This document shows, one piece after another, positions 11,866 to 23,144 of a stretch of DNA of 64,000 nt. This DNA is from Hesseltinella vesiculosa. Lineage: Eukaryota > Mucoromycota > Mucoromycetes > Mucorales > Cunninghamellaceae. The stretch's first letter is position 1, and each line of letters begins with the position of its first letter. The stretch is from assembly GCA_002104935.1 (NCBI GenBank), contig MCGT01000003.1:682001-746000 (forward strand), in the 5' to 3' direction. The notes under the pieces were generated by a model. The model did not search any database. It was not told the DNA's origin and saw only the letters and a list, made by a program, of their open reading frames with translations. Position numbers and translations under genes: made by a program.

Positions 11866-12087
11866 GATGCAGTAATACGAAACGAAAAAAAAAAAAAAAA
11901 AAGGTGCGGAAAGAAAGAAAACACTTTTATTTTTTATTTTTTTTTTGCAAGCGAAAAAAAAGGAGTTGTTATGTACATGCATGTCTAAAATAAATGATAA
12001 TTGAGAGCCACAACAGAAAAGAGAAGGGGAATGGTTGGTCATAATGAAGAAGAGTTACAAAGGTTGGAAAAAGAGATCGATCGTTGC

Positions 12088-12395
12088 TTAGGCTTTGGCG
12101 CTTCGGACGATCTCGGCGACGGTGAAGGATTTACGTTTGCTCAAAGGTCGACAGGCTTCAATGCGGACCACATCGCCCAATTTGCACAGTTCGTTTTCGT
12201 CATGGGCCAAGTAGTTTTTGTGCGATCTGATGGACTACGGGTTGAAAGGGTAAGAACAGGCGGTCAAGGTGGGAGGAAAAGAAGAACGGTGGTTACCTTC
12301 AAGACGATGGGATGCATTTTTTCACGAACAACCTTGACCTTGACAGTCTTTTGCATGGCATTTCCAATAACCATTCCTACAAAGTTTTGACGCAT
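12088..12395 (-). CDS. MRPS17: Mitochondrial small-subunit ribosomal protein uS17m
   Basis: Two exons (12395-12297, 12234-12088) encode 81 aa. The S17 fold is recognisable from [14 protein letters not shown], then [32 protein letters not shown] and a terminal [10 protein letters not shown]. It binds small-subunit rRNA in the mitoribosome. The protein is close to bacterial S17 in length and lacks the long extension of the yeast orthologue. No separate presequence is seen; the first residues (MRQNF) may act as an internal import signal. It lies head-to-head with the LYRM2 gene, with 156 bp between the start codons. Confidence 0.9.
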
Positions 12396-12551
12396 GTTGT
12401 AATGTGGTATAGCCAAACAGCAAAAGGGGCAAAGAACAAGAGAAAAAAAAAAAAAAAAAAAAAAAAGTCTCTTTATTTTGGCAGCTGTGACCGCAAAAAA
12501 TAAGATGGGCAAAAACTCAGCCTGGCTGTCGTTTTTCTTCCCATTCCAACA

Positions 12552-13053
12552 ATGCGACCAGCTTTGATGCTATTGTCCAAGGCACCTCCTGTGCCAAAAT
12601 TTTTCAAGGATGCCGACATGTCATTGAATCACGTTCGTCAATAACAAATAAGCCCATGCCATACATACTATGCGGTGCTCACCCCCCCCTTTTTTTTCAT
12701 ACAAAAATCAGTTCTTGATTCGTGGCCAGGTGATCTCCTTGTATCGAAAGCTGATGCGCTGCACCAAGGGTAAATCGAGAATGGCGTGCTTGTGACAACT
12801 GACCCAAAAGTTTTATTGGTTAGGATTGAAAAAGTCGGATGCCGAGGAACTTCGACTCTGGATCCGTGCCGACTTTGAGCGGTATAGAAACGAACGAGAT
12901 CTGGTAAGAAAGGGGTTGAGCCGAGGATCTGGTTGCTGATTCCCTATTTTTTTTGGGGGAGGTTAGGATAAAATCAAAAGCTTGATCACTTCTGGTCAAT
13001 ATCAAATGCATTCACTCCAAAGCTCCGTGTCGCTGGCCCACGCTTCTCGATAA
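12552..13053 (+). CDS. LYRM2: LYR-motif protein, LYRM2-like
   Basis: Four exons (12552-12632, 12712-12769, 12824-12903, 12967-13053) give 101 aa. The Complex1_LYR fold is clear: an LYRK motif in helix 1 (ISLYRKLMR), then the F-containing helix RLWIRADFERYRNERD, and the LITSGQYQMHSLQ segment that marks the LYRM2 branch. LYR proteins act in the mitochondrial matrix with acyl-ACP in complex I or iron-sulfur assembly; LYRM2 has been linked to complex I. The N-terminal 25 residues are basic and hydrophobic, consistent with a presequence. It shares a short divergent promoter with uS17m, another mitochondrial gene. Confidence 0.85.
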
Positions 13054-13374
13054 AATGAACGACTTTGTCGCTTTGTATACCACCGTCTGTCAACGACCCA
13101 ACATGTAGTCTATTAAAATCATCCATTAAACCACAGCTGCTGCCAAACTTTACCTGGCTAGCAATGAAAAGCCGAAACGAATCCCACTTTACCTCGGTCA
13201 CTCCACGTTCATGCAAGTTTGGTTGGACAAGAAATGAAGTTTATTTTTTTCATTGTCATCCCCACTCTTATATGCTCCTTGGTTTCTACCCTTTCCATTC
13301 TTTCCTTTTCTATTATTTTTCAACTGGTGATGCTTGGATTCATGATACACTCGACAGTTCGCCAAATTCTGGCG
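13054..13374. other. Intergenic spacer
   Basis: This 321-bp spacer lies between the LYRM2 stop and the start of the DUF1206 gene. The DUF1206 frame is open upstream to 13219 but reads T-rich, UTR-like sequence. No other feature is seen. Confidence 0.4.
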
Positions 13375-14689
13375 ATGACCGGCTCATCGCCGCCGCCGCC
13401 GACCCCGGTTGTGGTCCCAGTGAGCCGTTCATTTTGGGATAGAGTAAAGCGGCCAATGGGAGTCCACCCTCGCCATGACCGCACTGTTCGTATATTGGGA
13501 CGGATCGGATTTATTGCAAAAGGGCTTGTGTATGCCGTCATGGGCGGCCTGTGCATTTCCACCGCTCAGCACCTGGGCACTGATCTCGACGGCACCGAGT
13601 CGCCCATGGTAAGAAGGCACTTGTCTAAAAAAAAAAAGAGCCTCATCGCTGCATGTGTAGGGGGCGTTCATCTTTTTAGGCCTGTTCACCATTGGCACGC
13701 CGATTTTAATTGTTCTGTTCATCAGCTTGTTGTTTTATTCCGTATGGCGCTTGTAAAGTGATGATTTTTAAATATCCCATTCGCCCCAATTTTTTTTCTT
13801 CATAGCTGGGAAGGCAGTCTTGGCCAAGGCTCCGATGCCATAGAATCGACATTTCATAATTTTTTTCGCTATCGGCTGTCGCCCATTGTGTCGGGGATGG
13901 TGTACCTGGGTTACATTGCCTACATTGGCAAGCTGCTGTCCGATACGCGTGAAGAGCGGATACAAGAAGCGACCAGCCCGACGGGCTGTTTCCCAGGCTG
14001 TTGGGCGGCAGGCAATATTTTCCACCGTATGGCCGTGGGGTTTGTGGGCATTGCCTTTGTCATTGCATTTCTCTCCCAGCTCCAGAACGGCTGCTCCGGC
14101 CGATGGCACCGTGACTTGATGCTGCACCATGTGACACTCGTTGAAAAAATCATTATGCTGGTCCTTGGCCACCTTGGCTTTTTGGCGCGAGCAGGTGTAA
14201 GCTGGAAGAACCCCCGGCATCGAGAAAGTCTGACTCGTTTTTTTTATGTTGCTCGCCTGGCAAAAGGTGTTTATGTTTGTTGCTGTATTTATGTTTCGTT
14301 CATTGCGGCACACGCTTCCCACCCAGCGAGATGCGTTTTCAGATGCCATCAACCAGGTCATAGGCGTGCATGGTGGTACTGTGGGCTTGTGGTTTTTGGG
14401 CATTGGACTGATTCTGTTTGGCATGTTTGCAGCGGCCAATGCCTATTACAAATATTACCCGACGCCTCCTCCCAGCAGGTATGCTTTTCCACGAAGACCC
14501 AGACGCCTCTCCATCGAAAAATCGAAAGACACCGATGATTGCCTGGCTGACCTCCACTCACCCAACAGGTCAGCCTCGCCACTGCCTGATCCTGAATACC
14601 TTGAGCTTACTCGCCCACCTTCACCCTTTCAACGAACGCGACGTTGCCTTTGGCAAACGCGTCATCGCCAGAATACCAGTCCAGCGTAG
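13375..14689 (+). CDS. DUF1206-type multi-pass membrane protein
   Basis: Exons 13375-13608, 13661-13752, 13806-14196 and 14267-14689 give 379 aa. The sequence shows three repeats, each of two membrane helices, starting with patterns like GRIGFIAKGLVYAVMGG and LGHLGFLARAGVFMFVAVF and ending in FGMFAAANAYYKYY. This R/K-x-G-x2-A+G-hydrophobic layout is typical of DUF1206, a family known mainly from bacteria, especially actinobacteria. Function is unknown; it is probably in a cellular membrane. The C-terminal 90 residues are polar, Pro/Ser/Arg-rich and cytosolic. GTATGC inside that tail could be a donor for one more intron. The start at 13375 (MTGSS) is preferred because upstream in-frame codons look like 5' UTR; an ATG at 13330 is possible. 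Four exons show that it is a settled eukaryotic gene. Confidence 0.75.
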
Positions 14690-14915
14690 TTTTTGAATTT
14701 CCATGCCACCCACGATTCCAAAAAAAAAAGAAAAAAATTAGTAAAAAGCAAGAACGCATTTCATACAAATTCTATTGGGATCTTTTTATTATCATTGGTG
14801 ACCTAATACTGAGTTGCTAAGGATGAGTGAAGAGTGACACGGTTGAAGTGGCGGTATACTTCAAGGGTATAGACAGAGAAACCTATGAACAAAGGAAAGG
14901 TGGGCTGAAGCGGCA

Positions 14916-17900
14916 TCAATCCTGTCCGTTTCGTTCGGGATCTTGCATTCTATGGATCGACACGTTGCTACCAGGAACCATGTTGCTTGCATCTGTAAGA
15001 GATGGAATCATGAGCGTTCTTGGCCTTGTCACATCGATTTTTTCTCGTTCTCTCAGCTTACCTTGAGGCGTGATAAGAATATACTGCGAGTTGGATTCGT
15101 AGGCCACATCCATCTTGAAAGAGGGGTGGGGAGGGGGAATAAAGTGAGCAAAAAGTATCCATCATCTATCGCCCAATACTTACCAGCATCTTCATACTTT
15201 GCTTGCGATTGACAGCGTCCATATACACGTCAAATTCATCCAGACTAAAAAAAAAAAATGAATGAGGTTTGACGTTGAAGTAGGTATCACTTGTGTACGT
15301 ACCACAACAGAGGAGAACTGATACGGTCCCAAAGGGAAAGGAGGAAACTGATTTGCGAAAAGGATTTCTCACCACCAGACAGCGATTTGGAGTCCTTGCG
15401 CTTGCCCTTTGCAAATTTGTCACCTGTTTTAACCTGATCAAAAATAAACGATCAGTATCTTTAAAAAAAAAAAATAAAGAGGTCACTTACAACCAGATCC
15501 AAGGTTTCCTTTTTGAAATTGAACTTGACGCTGCCTTCGTCACCCCGCTTGTGCAAGTAGTATTGAAAGTCCATCTTGACACCCAACGAGATGAACATAC
15601 GGAATTGATTCCAGCGTTGCTCACGTTTAGCCAAAGCTTGGTTCATTTTCTTTAAAAAAAATAATAAAATAAAATAATAAAAAAAGAGATGGTCAGCCAA
15701 TGGAGACGCATTCGTATTTTTCTTTACCTTGTTGAAGTCTTGCAATTCAGTGATACTCTTCTTAGCTTCTTCATATTCTGTACCAGCCTTGGAAGCTAAT
15801 TCTTGAGCAGTGTCAATGTCCATGCCAACTCTAATAATAGCAATAATAAAAAAACGGTCCAAAAAAAAAGGAGAGGCAAAGATCATCTTACTCTGCACGG
15901 GCTGCATCGATTTTTTGCTGCATATGCTTGATGTCACGTTGGATGACATCTTGCGGTCGATCGGTTTCAACCCGCATAGGATAATCGCCCATGGCTTCGG
16001 CGGTCCAATCTTGGACGGTTTTCTGCAGTCGATCCCGGTTGGCAGCCTGGGCTTCCAGGCGGCTGGTCTGGGTGATCTTGTCCGAGCCCAAGCGAGTAAT
16101 GTCCGAGTTGGTTTTCTGAATCAGATCAATCACACCCATGGCTTCGGCCTATGGAAGAGTTAGAGCTGGTTAGCCTTGATTGGCATATCATGTGGACTTG
16201 CATCAAATTGGCGTATGCGCTCATTGTAGGTGACAGCAGTGGTCGAGAATTCCGCCAGTGTGGCTTCCTCTCTCTTGAGGTCTTCTGCTTCTTGACCGAG
16301 CTGTTCTCGGAGGGAACGGAACATGCCTTGGCATTGCTTCAATTCACGATCATATTCCTAAGTAAACATGAAGCAAGTGAGAACGATGGACCAAGGATGC
16401 TGCTGCTTTACCTGTCGTTCAGTTTCAAGGATATTCAAGTCATCCGGTTCTTCTTCTTGGAGCTTTTCCTTTAGACGAGCAATTCGGTTGCTTAGATCAT
16501 GGTGCCGTCGGTCGTGCTCACGGATCTGTGACTATAAAAAAATCGGGTCAGCCAACAGTGGACAAGGCGAGGGATTTTTTTTCAGGGTACCTCGATAGAT
16601 CGGGCATCGTTGAACAAGTCCTGAAGCGCACGGTCGCTTTGGGCAGCTTTCGTTTGGAGCTCTTTCAGCTTGTCATCCCATTCACGAAGTTTGGATTGCA
16701 GACGTCTAAAAAAAATGAGAGGAGAGGTTGGTTAGCATGAGTGCGCCTGGCGGGTGTAGAAAAGAGAAACTTGCCGGATTTCACCATCAACGTCCTGACT
16801 GAAGCGGCTGGGGCCTCTGGATTTGCGAAGGGATTCGGTTCGGTGACCGGCTTTGGAACCGATACGGTGGCATTGGGCGGTGAAGCAGCCAGAAACGTTT
16901 TTGGGGTTGGTGGCCATGAACTCATCGGCACGGGAGCGATTGTCCATCAAGACGATTTGGTGGATACGGTTGGAGATGATGAGTTGGCGTTTGACGTATT
17001 CGTCGGAAAAATCGAGGGCACGCAGGATGGTCAGATGCTGATCGTCTGGCTGGTCGGTGATGTCGAAGATGTCCTGGCGGGCGACGAGGATGTTGACGCG
17101 AGGCACACGATAGCGGTCGACCAGGACCTTGAGCACAGCTTGGTCATCAAAGTTCTCCACGGCAAAGTTGGAGAGCTGGCCACCAAGGATGATTTCGAGC
17201 ACGTCGCTGTATTCAGGATGTTTGAGCTTGACATGGAGGCCAAAGGGGCCGACGGGGTGGCGGCCGGTCCATTGACGGCCTCGGATGTCGCGCAGCAGGT
17301 CGCCCATGCCGTTGCCAAAGGCGTTGAGGCGGTCTTGTTTCTGGGCAGTGAGCTGACGCAAGTCGTTTCGGAGATCGTCGCGTTCCTTGGTGGCGGTTTG
17401 GATTTCTTCTTTGATGTCCTGGAGTTCGGTGCGGCGTTTTTTGATGGTGTCCTGGACCGCAGCCTTTTCGTGTTCCTTGGCCGAGATGAGCTGCTGGCAT
17501 TCAGCCATGTCTTGTTCCATGCGTTCGACGTCCCGGTTGATGGCGTCGACCTTGGCTTGATTGTCGGTGGCTAGGCGTTGTTTCTTTTCTCGGATCTTTG
17601 TATCTTGCTCAGCCAGGGCAGCTTTGGCCGTTTTGAAGCGGGTGTTGAGCAACTTCATGTCTCCCTGGGAAGAAGTGCATATGAAAAAAGTGGGTGAGTG
17701 AGGCCCATGGTGTCTCCTCCTCTTACATCGATCTTGTCCATGTTGGATTTGATGTTGCCGACTTTGTCTTCCTGGGCTTGTTGGGCATCTTGGTCGGGCT
17801 GATTGCCATCGCGGTAGCGTTGCTTGGCGTGCTTGATTTGGGTCAGCTCTTCACCAAAATGGGCGGTTTTGTTCTAGAGAAAAAAGAGAAGCTGAGGGCG

Positions 17901-19266
17901 GCGTGGACAAAAAGGGGATGCCTACGTTGGCACGGTCGATTTCGCGCTCGATGCTGGCGATTTTTTCTTCACAGGCGGACACGCTGCTTTGGGCTTCTTC
18001 CAGACGACGTTCCTTGGCAATGACTTGGGACCAGACCAGTTCGTTGTTGAGGATTTCCAGAGCGTCTTCGTATTTGCCAGACTCGGACAGCTGCTCAAAG
18101 CGCATCATGGCTTCCTTGGCTTTGCGATGCAAGGCAGGTAAGAAAGCTTGTTTGCGTTTGATAGATTCGTCGGTCACGTCCAATGTTTCACGGATCTTTG
18201 CAAAGTCGTTTGCCAAATTGGCCAATAAAGTACCACGTAAAAAAAGCTAGAAGTGGTGACGCGGTGAGTTTTTTCTATTTTTTTTTTTTTACTGAGATTT
18301 ACATTGTATTTATCGTTGGAGGAGCTGTTGCTAAGGAATTGGCGGGCCATGTCTTGATTGAGCATGGTGAAAGGGTTGTCGATTTGGATACACATGTAAT
18401 CGAGGATTTCCACCAGGTCTTCCCGCTTGGTGCTGATGGTTTTGCCCTGGGCGGTTTTGATTTTGAAGCCGCCAGTGCCGTCCTTGAGTAATCTGCGTTC
18501 GATAATGACATAGTCGCCAAACACTTCGTGCTTGAAGGCGTCTGACCCTCGGTTCGTCAGATGGACAGTGACCAAGGCAGCGCTAGAAAGAAGAAGAGCG
18601 ATCAGTGGGGCAAAACAAGAGAGTGGGACCTACCTTGCACCTTCACGAATAACAGAGCTCAGCTTTTTACCGCGATTGGTGACATTGGCTTTGGCGCCAA
18701 GGGCGATCAGTAACCCGGTCAACACGGCACTCTTCCCGCCTAAGAAACAATGTTGAGAATGGGCAGACGATAGGTAAGGAACTTACTTCCATTGTGACCA
18801 ATGACAAAATTGATCTTTGGGCCAAATTTCATCTTGAGGAACTTGTGGCACATAAAGTTAATCAGTTCGATTTGGGCAACGGTGCCAGCTTCAGCCACTC
18901 CCTACCCAAAAGTTAAACCAGGTGAGCAAACATTGTTTGGCTGGGTGATACTGCAGTTACAGCTTGCTGGCGCTGGCTACGTTCCATTTCATAGTTTTGA
19001 ATGTCCATTTGCAATTCGGCTTCTTCATCATTGTCATCCATATCTGATCCATCGCTGTCCTGTGCTGTTGATTGGTCGTCGGACGTGTCATCAAGGCGTG
19101 ATTTCTTGCTGTGATGCTGAAGACGTTTAAAAAAAAAAGAACGAAGGCCAGGGTCAGGAGGGAGTTAGGTTGCATTGAAAGATCTATTTATTTTTACCTG
19201 TGTTGATTCAACGTCTTCATCAGTTGACGCAAAGCTTTGGGCTTTACGTTTCAATCCTGAATTCAT
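14916..19266 (-). CDS. SMC6: Structural maintenance of chromosomes protein 6
   Basis: Eighteen exons close exactly to 1104 aa (19266-19198, 19116-18961, 18901-18787, 18739-18634, 18582-18303, 18246-17926, 17873-17727, 17664-16775, 16705-16591, 16531-16412, 16357-16202, 16148-15892, 15830-15728, 15649-15491, 15433-15303, 15244-15184, 15113-15062, 14992-14916). Walker A GHNGSGKSAVLTGL lies near residue 110, split by an intron. QIDNPFTMLNQDMARQFL is Smc6-specific. Long coiled coils flank a hinge around residues 470-640 (GPFGLHVKLKHPEYSDVLE). The signature LSGGEKSFSQI lies near 1016, Walker B LLCLDEFDVYMD near 1045, and the C-terminus ends in HRMQDPER. With Smc5 it forms the SUMO-ligase-associated complex for recombination repair. 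Two introns are read as GC-AG. Confidence 0.96.
16149..16201 (-). other. Probable GC-AG intron in SMC6
   Basis: Donor TGAT|GCAAGT, acceptor CCATAG, phase 0, 53 nt. A GT donor about 45 nt further upstream (GCT|GTCACC) would also keep the frame but would remove 15 coiled-coil residues, so GC-AG is preferred but not forced here. Confidence 0.6.
16706..16774 (-). other. GC-AG intron in SMC6
   Basis: Donor TCCG|GCAAGT, acceptor TTTTAG, phase 2. Downstream coiled-coil coding is open only in a frame that needs a phase-2 donor, and no GT in the region is in that phase. Confidence 0.8.
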
Positions 19267-19517
19267 AGTTTTCTGCAACGTTAGAAAAAAAAAAAAAAGG
19301 AAAAAGCTGGGCTTGAGTGTTTTTTCTTCCTTGCCTGGGCGCGCCCATGGGCGGTGGCCAATCAGGCAACAGAAAGAAAAGGGATGGTCTAGGCTCTGCT
19401 GGGGGTCCAAAAACATTAGTTTATTATAAATTAATGGTTTGAGAAAAAAGAAGGGGGAATCGAGAGGAGGATGGATCGATATACAGGATGGCATGGAAGA
19501 ATAAAAAAGGAAGAAAA

Positions 19518-20134
19518 TTAAAAGAGTTGAGAGACAGCAAGGACGACGGCCAGGGCCACGACAGATTTGGCAGAGACGACCGATGGAGAAGCAGCGGAGG
19601 ATGAGGGTGAGGCCGAGGCAGGTTTGGAAGCAGCAGGCGCACCAGAAGAAGCCGCACTGGTGGGAGCGCCGGCCGACGAGGAAGGATGGCTGGAGGGTGG
19701 GCTGGAAGGGGTGGAAGAGTTTGAGGGGGCAAGGTGCCGCCAACGCCGCCCTCGATGCTGAAAGGACCAGCAAAGGCCAAGTCGGGTGAGGTACCAAATT
19801 CAAAGGCATCTGATAAAAAACATTAGGACGTGATAGGTTGCAGCGAGAGTGACTTACATTCAGCACCATTTTCGATTTCATAGGGGATTTTCCATGTGAA
19901 GTGACCGGCAGCGGCGTCGACATTTTGGGCAATGGCCGTCATGGGTTGTAAGGCTGTGGAGGGACCTTTGGCCAGGACGATTTGTGAGATGGTTGGGACG
20001 GTGGGGTTGACCCAAGAAATGATCACGTCTTGACCGGCCTTCAATTTAGTACCAGCCAAAGGCGAGGTGATGGACACAATGCTATCAGCAGCCACCAAAG
20101 ACATCAGCACCGAGGCAATCAAAGCAAACTTCAT
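19518..20134 (-). CDS. KRE9/KNH-domain GPI-anchored cell-surface protein, apparent frameshift
   Basis: Exon 1 (20134-19858) begins with a signal peptide (MKFALIASVLMSLVAA) followed by a secreted Ig-like fold: ITSPLAGTKLKAGQDVIISW and, after the intron, AFEFGTSPDLAFAGPFSI. This is the KRE9/KNH1 N-terminal type found in fungal wall proteins. Exon 2 starts at 19809. Just after GPFSIEGG the frame of the domain continues as Pro/Leu/Arg-rich sequence without meaning. The frame shifted by one base encodes a Ser/Thr/Pro/Ala-rich stalk and a hydrophobic GPI signal ending in AVVLAVSQLF at 19518. The two parts join if the C5 run at 19725-19729 (GGGGG on the plus strand) had one more C. I annotate the GPI end as the true C-terminus. 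The break is probably a sequencing error, but a real disruption cannot be excluded. Confidence 0.7.
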
Positions 20135-21269
20135 GATTTTTTTTAGATAATACAAGCACAAAAAGTAATTTTTTTTTGCATTTCTTTTCCCTAGACAAAA
20201 GGTCGCTTTATAAGTGTTTTTTTTTTACCTTTAGGGAGGAACCTGCCGATAAAATGATAGGGGGGATCACGTCGTATGTTGCCAATGGAGGCACTCCTTT
20301 TTTCTCTCCTTTCTAGAGAGTTTTCTACTGCGTTTCTTTTATTATCGTTGTTGCCTCCCTTGTTAAGATAGTTATCTAAAACAGATGCGTGGAGAACGAA
20401 AGATTCTCCTTTCAAGCAGCATCTTTTCCCAACGGTCAAGCCCAAAAAAAAAAAAAAAAAATGGCGCGGTGTCCGATCGAGGTCCATGTGCTTTTTCATG
20501 TGACCCTAAAAAGTCAAATATCCCTGGTAAATGCACATATTTTCTAAAGAGTATGTAGCATGTTTCTTATTGTTCTGTCCTATCAATTAGAGAAAGTGAG
20601 TGAGTTCAGAAAATAAAGGGGTCCCCCTTTTTCTCCGCCAGCCGTCCGCTCCTGATCCACCGACCCCTTTCTTTACTAGCCTCCTTTTTTTAAAGAAAAA
20701 AGAGGTCCACACAATAACCAACGGGAAAAAAAAAAAAAAAAAAAAAGTGCGATGGCTTCTTTTTTGAAAGTTGCTTTGATGCTTTGGACATTTCGTGCAA
20801 CATGAGCCATGATCAGGGTCACAAAAAAAGAAAAGACCGTGGGTTTTCACGCTCCGCGCCTGTCACTTTCTTGAGGCAAACTTGCACGTTTTTTTTCCGT
20901 CTTTCATTATCTTCATTGACAGCGAATGATTTCACATGCGTTTGCGTGTGGACGATCTATTTAACCCTGCATGGTCTATTGAACAGTGTCAGAAAACCCA
21001 TCAATGTGTCAGAAAAAAAAATTGGGAGATCCCTTTTTTAGCTGGTCACGAGACTGGAAGTCGAAGCTGAGGTCACACAAGTCAAAAGTAAGGGCTTTGC
21101 TCGGATTTTGCACGTTCATGTTGCACTTTTATCTACAAGACAAAAAAAGTCTGTGTGACAGCCACAAGCTATTTTTACCCTGTTTCCTGCGGAAAGAAAA
21201 GCGTGAGCTGGACTTGATTCTTTTCGTTTCTCTTTCTCTCTTTATTTTATTTATTTATTCTACTTGACA
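20135..21269. other. Gene-free intergenic stretch
   Basis: This region of 1.1 kb lies between the GPI-protein start and the C2-protein start, so it is a divergent promoter region. It holds A17 at about 20443-20460 and A22 near 20725-20746. Small open frames here are broken by homopolymers and carry no recognisable motif. I see no tRNA or repeat. Confidence 0.5.
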
Positions 21270-21970
21270 ATGACCAACGCTTACAAGATCCGTATGGGCG
21301 TGCTCTGTGGCCGGGGTCTTGCAGCAGCGTAAGTCGAAAAAAAGCAGGGGTGTGTGTGGGGGGTCAAGGGGGGAGGGAACTTACCTCAATTTTTTTCACA
21401 GTGACAAGACAGGCTTCTCAGATCCTTATGCCGTGATCCGCATCAACGATAAAAAGCATACCACCAAAGTCATCAAGCAAACATTGAATCCTGATTGGCA
21501 TTATGAATTTGATATCAACCTCAAACCCTCTAGCATACCCTTATTAATCAATATCACTGGTAAAAAGACACCTGCAAACCAGCCCCTTTAGACCCCTTTA
21601 TCCTTAACCTTTTTTTTTAGTGTGGGACAAAGATCGTCTTGGACGTGATTTCTTGGGCGAAGTCAATATACCTTTCAAGAACGTGTTTGATCGCAATGCG
21701 GGTGGCTCCAACAGCGGTGTGGCTCGTCATTATGCTGATGCCGAGAATCAACCTGGCTGGTATGTCCTGGCCAAACGTACCGAGAAAAACAACGTGTCGG
21801 GTGAAATCGCCATCAAATTTGGTTTTGTTGAACAGCACATCCGTCCTTGTGAACAGTAAGCCTCAATTTTTTATTTCCTGGAATGTGTTGGACTCACTCT
21901 TTTTTTTTTTTTTTTTTTTTTCCTGCATAGATATATGGAGCTATGGGACAGCTTCAACTTCCAGCAATAA
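21270..21970 (+). CDS. Single C2-domain protein, calcium-binding type
   Basis: Four exons (21270-21328, 21402-21559, 21621-21855, 21931-21970) give 163 aa, essentially one C2 domain. The core reads GRGLAAADKTGFSDPYAVI, TLNPDWHYEFDI, then VWDKDRLGRDFLGEVNIPF. The aspartates of loop 1 (D-x5-D) and loop 3 (D-x-D-x4/5-D) are kept, so Ca2+-dependent phospholipid binding is likely. There is no signal peptide or membrane helix. The last exon encodes only 13 residues (ending in FNFQQ). Stand-alone C2 proteins usually act as peripheral membrane adaptors; the specific partner is unknown. The last intron has a T21 tract. Confidence 0.85.
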
Positions 21971-22269
21971 GCAAGACGCAATGCATTCCTCTTTTGATCT
22001 CTTGCTTTTTAATTTTACCCATTGCGTTCAACATATAAAAAAAAAATAAACAATACACTTTTAGATTATTATTTTTTGGGGATGATGTGAAAAAATGAAA
22101 AATGAAAAAAAAAAAAAAACGACACGTCCATTATGTCATGCGGAAGGACGGTCATGAGAAGAAAATAGTCAGGAGGCTGGTCATCACCCAAATGGGTCGA
22201 ACAAAAAGCCGTCTTTTTCTTATATAGCAAAGGCCCGATTCTGGTTTGGAAAAAAAAAAATCGTGGATC

Positions 22270-23118
22270 ATGGACAGCGTGCCTAGTGTTACACAGCGCC
22301 ATCAAGAACATGGCAGTCTCATTGTCTCCTACTTGTATGAGCTAGACTGTCAGAAAGAAGCGCCTTTAATCGTACTATTCCACGGGGCAGGAGGCGACCA
22401 ACATCTCTTTCAAGGGTTGATCTCGCCTTTGACCAAAGCTGGCTATCGGCTGCTTCTCAGTGATTTCCCGGGCCATGGCCAATCACAAATGACAACAGCA
22501 ACACATGAAAGCGATCTCGATTTCACGCGTCTTGCGCATCTCTCCCATCTCATGGTGACGACGTACTTAGGCCAACGTCCTACCAGTCAAGTCATCCTCG
22601 GAGGTGTGTCCATGGGCGGTATATTAGCGCAGTGTCTTGCTCGACAGCACGACCGCTCGTTCCCGATCTCGGCTGTCCTCTGCGTTGGCTGCCCGTGCCT
22701 CGACATCACCGAGCCTCAACTGGATTGGATCCCGTTTTACCAAACGGCATCTTTGGATGAAGCCTTGCCGTTCCTGGCTGTCGCCCGTCAAAGCATCGTC
22801 GACTCGGTTTATTTGCCCGAAGCCAAGGTCCAGGCCAAGCTTGCTCTTGACAACGTGTCGGATCCGACCCTGTTTGCCAGCTTCAAAGCCATTGCCACGG
22901 TGTCGGCGGATTCGTTTGGGCCGTACCCTCGAAACTTACCCCTCTTGCTGCTCCGTGGCGAGCATGATGTCCATGCCGACCCCATCATGCAAGCCTGGGA
23001 TGCTCTTCATCCAGCTGATCAGAATGCTTATCAGATCATCCCTTTAGCTGGCCATCTGACCACCTTGGATGCTCCTGCCTTGGTCGCCCATGCGCTTCTC
23101 CATTTCTTACGTCAATAA
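22270..23118 (+). CDS. Alpha/beta-hydrolase fold protein
   Basis: A single-exon gene of 282 codons. It has the alpha/beta-hydrolase layout: oxyanion-hole HGAGGD near residue 38, DFPGHGQS at about 65, nucleophile elbow GVSMGG (Ser114), acidic residue in RGEHDVHAD (about 243) and the catalytic His in LAGHLTT (about 266). The order fits a soluble cytosolic esterase, lipase or epoxide-hydrolase-like enzyme; the substrate cannot be told. An ATG 24 bp upstream (22246) is in frame, but it follows an A-run and adds only a lysine-rich octapeptide. It is convergent with the TMEM42-like gene, with 26 bp between stop codons. The lack of introns is unusual in this intron-rich window. Confidence 0.85.
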   Translation: MDSVPSVTQRHQEHGSLIVSYLYELDCQKEAPLIVLFHGAGGDQHLFQGLISPLTKAGYRLLLSDFPGHGQSQMTTATHESDLDFTRLAHLSHLMVTTYLGQRPTSQVILGGVSMGGILAQCLARQHDRSFPISAVLCVGCPCLDITEPQLDWIPFYQTASLDEALPFLAVARQSIVDSVYLPEAKVQAKLALDNVSDPTLFASFKAIATVSADSFGPYPRNLPLLLLRGEHDVHADPIMQAWDALHPADQNAYQIIPLAGHLTTLDAPALVAHALLHFLRQ

Positions 23119-23144
23119 AGAGTTTATTCTTGCGCGTGGTATCT

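Noticed and set aside
16741..17574. 277-codon open frame on the plus strand
   Set aside because: It lies antisense to SMC6 exon 8 and is low-complexity Val/Gly/Asp-rich, a mirror effect of the coding strand.
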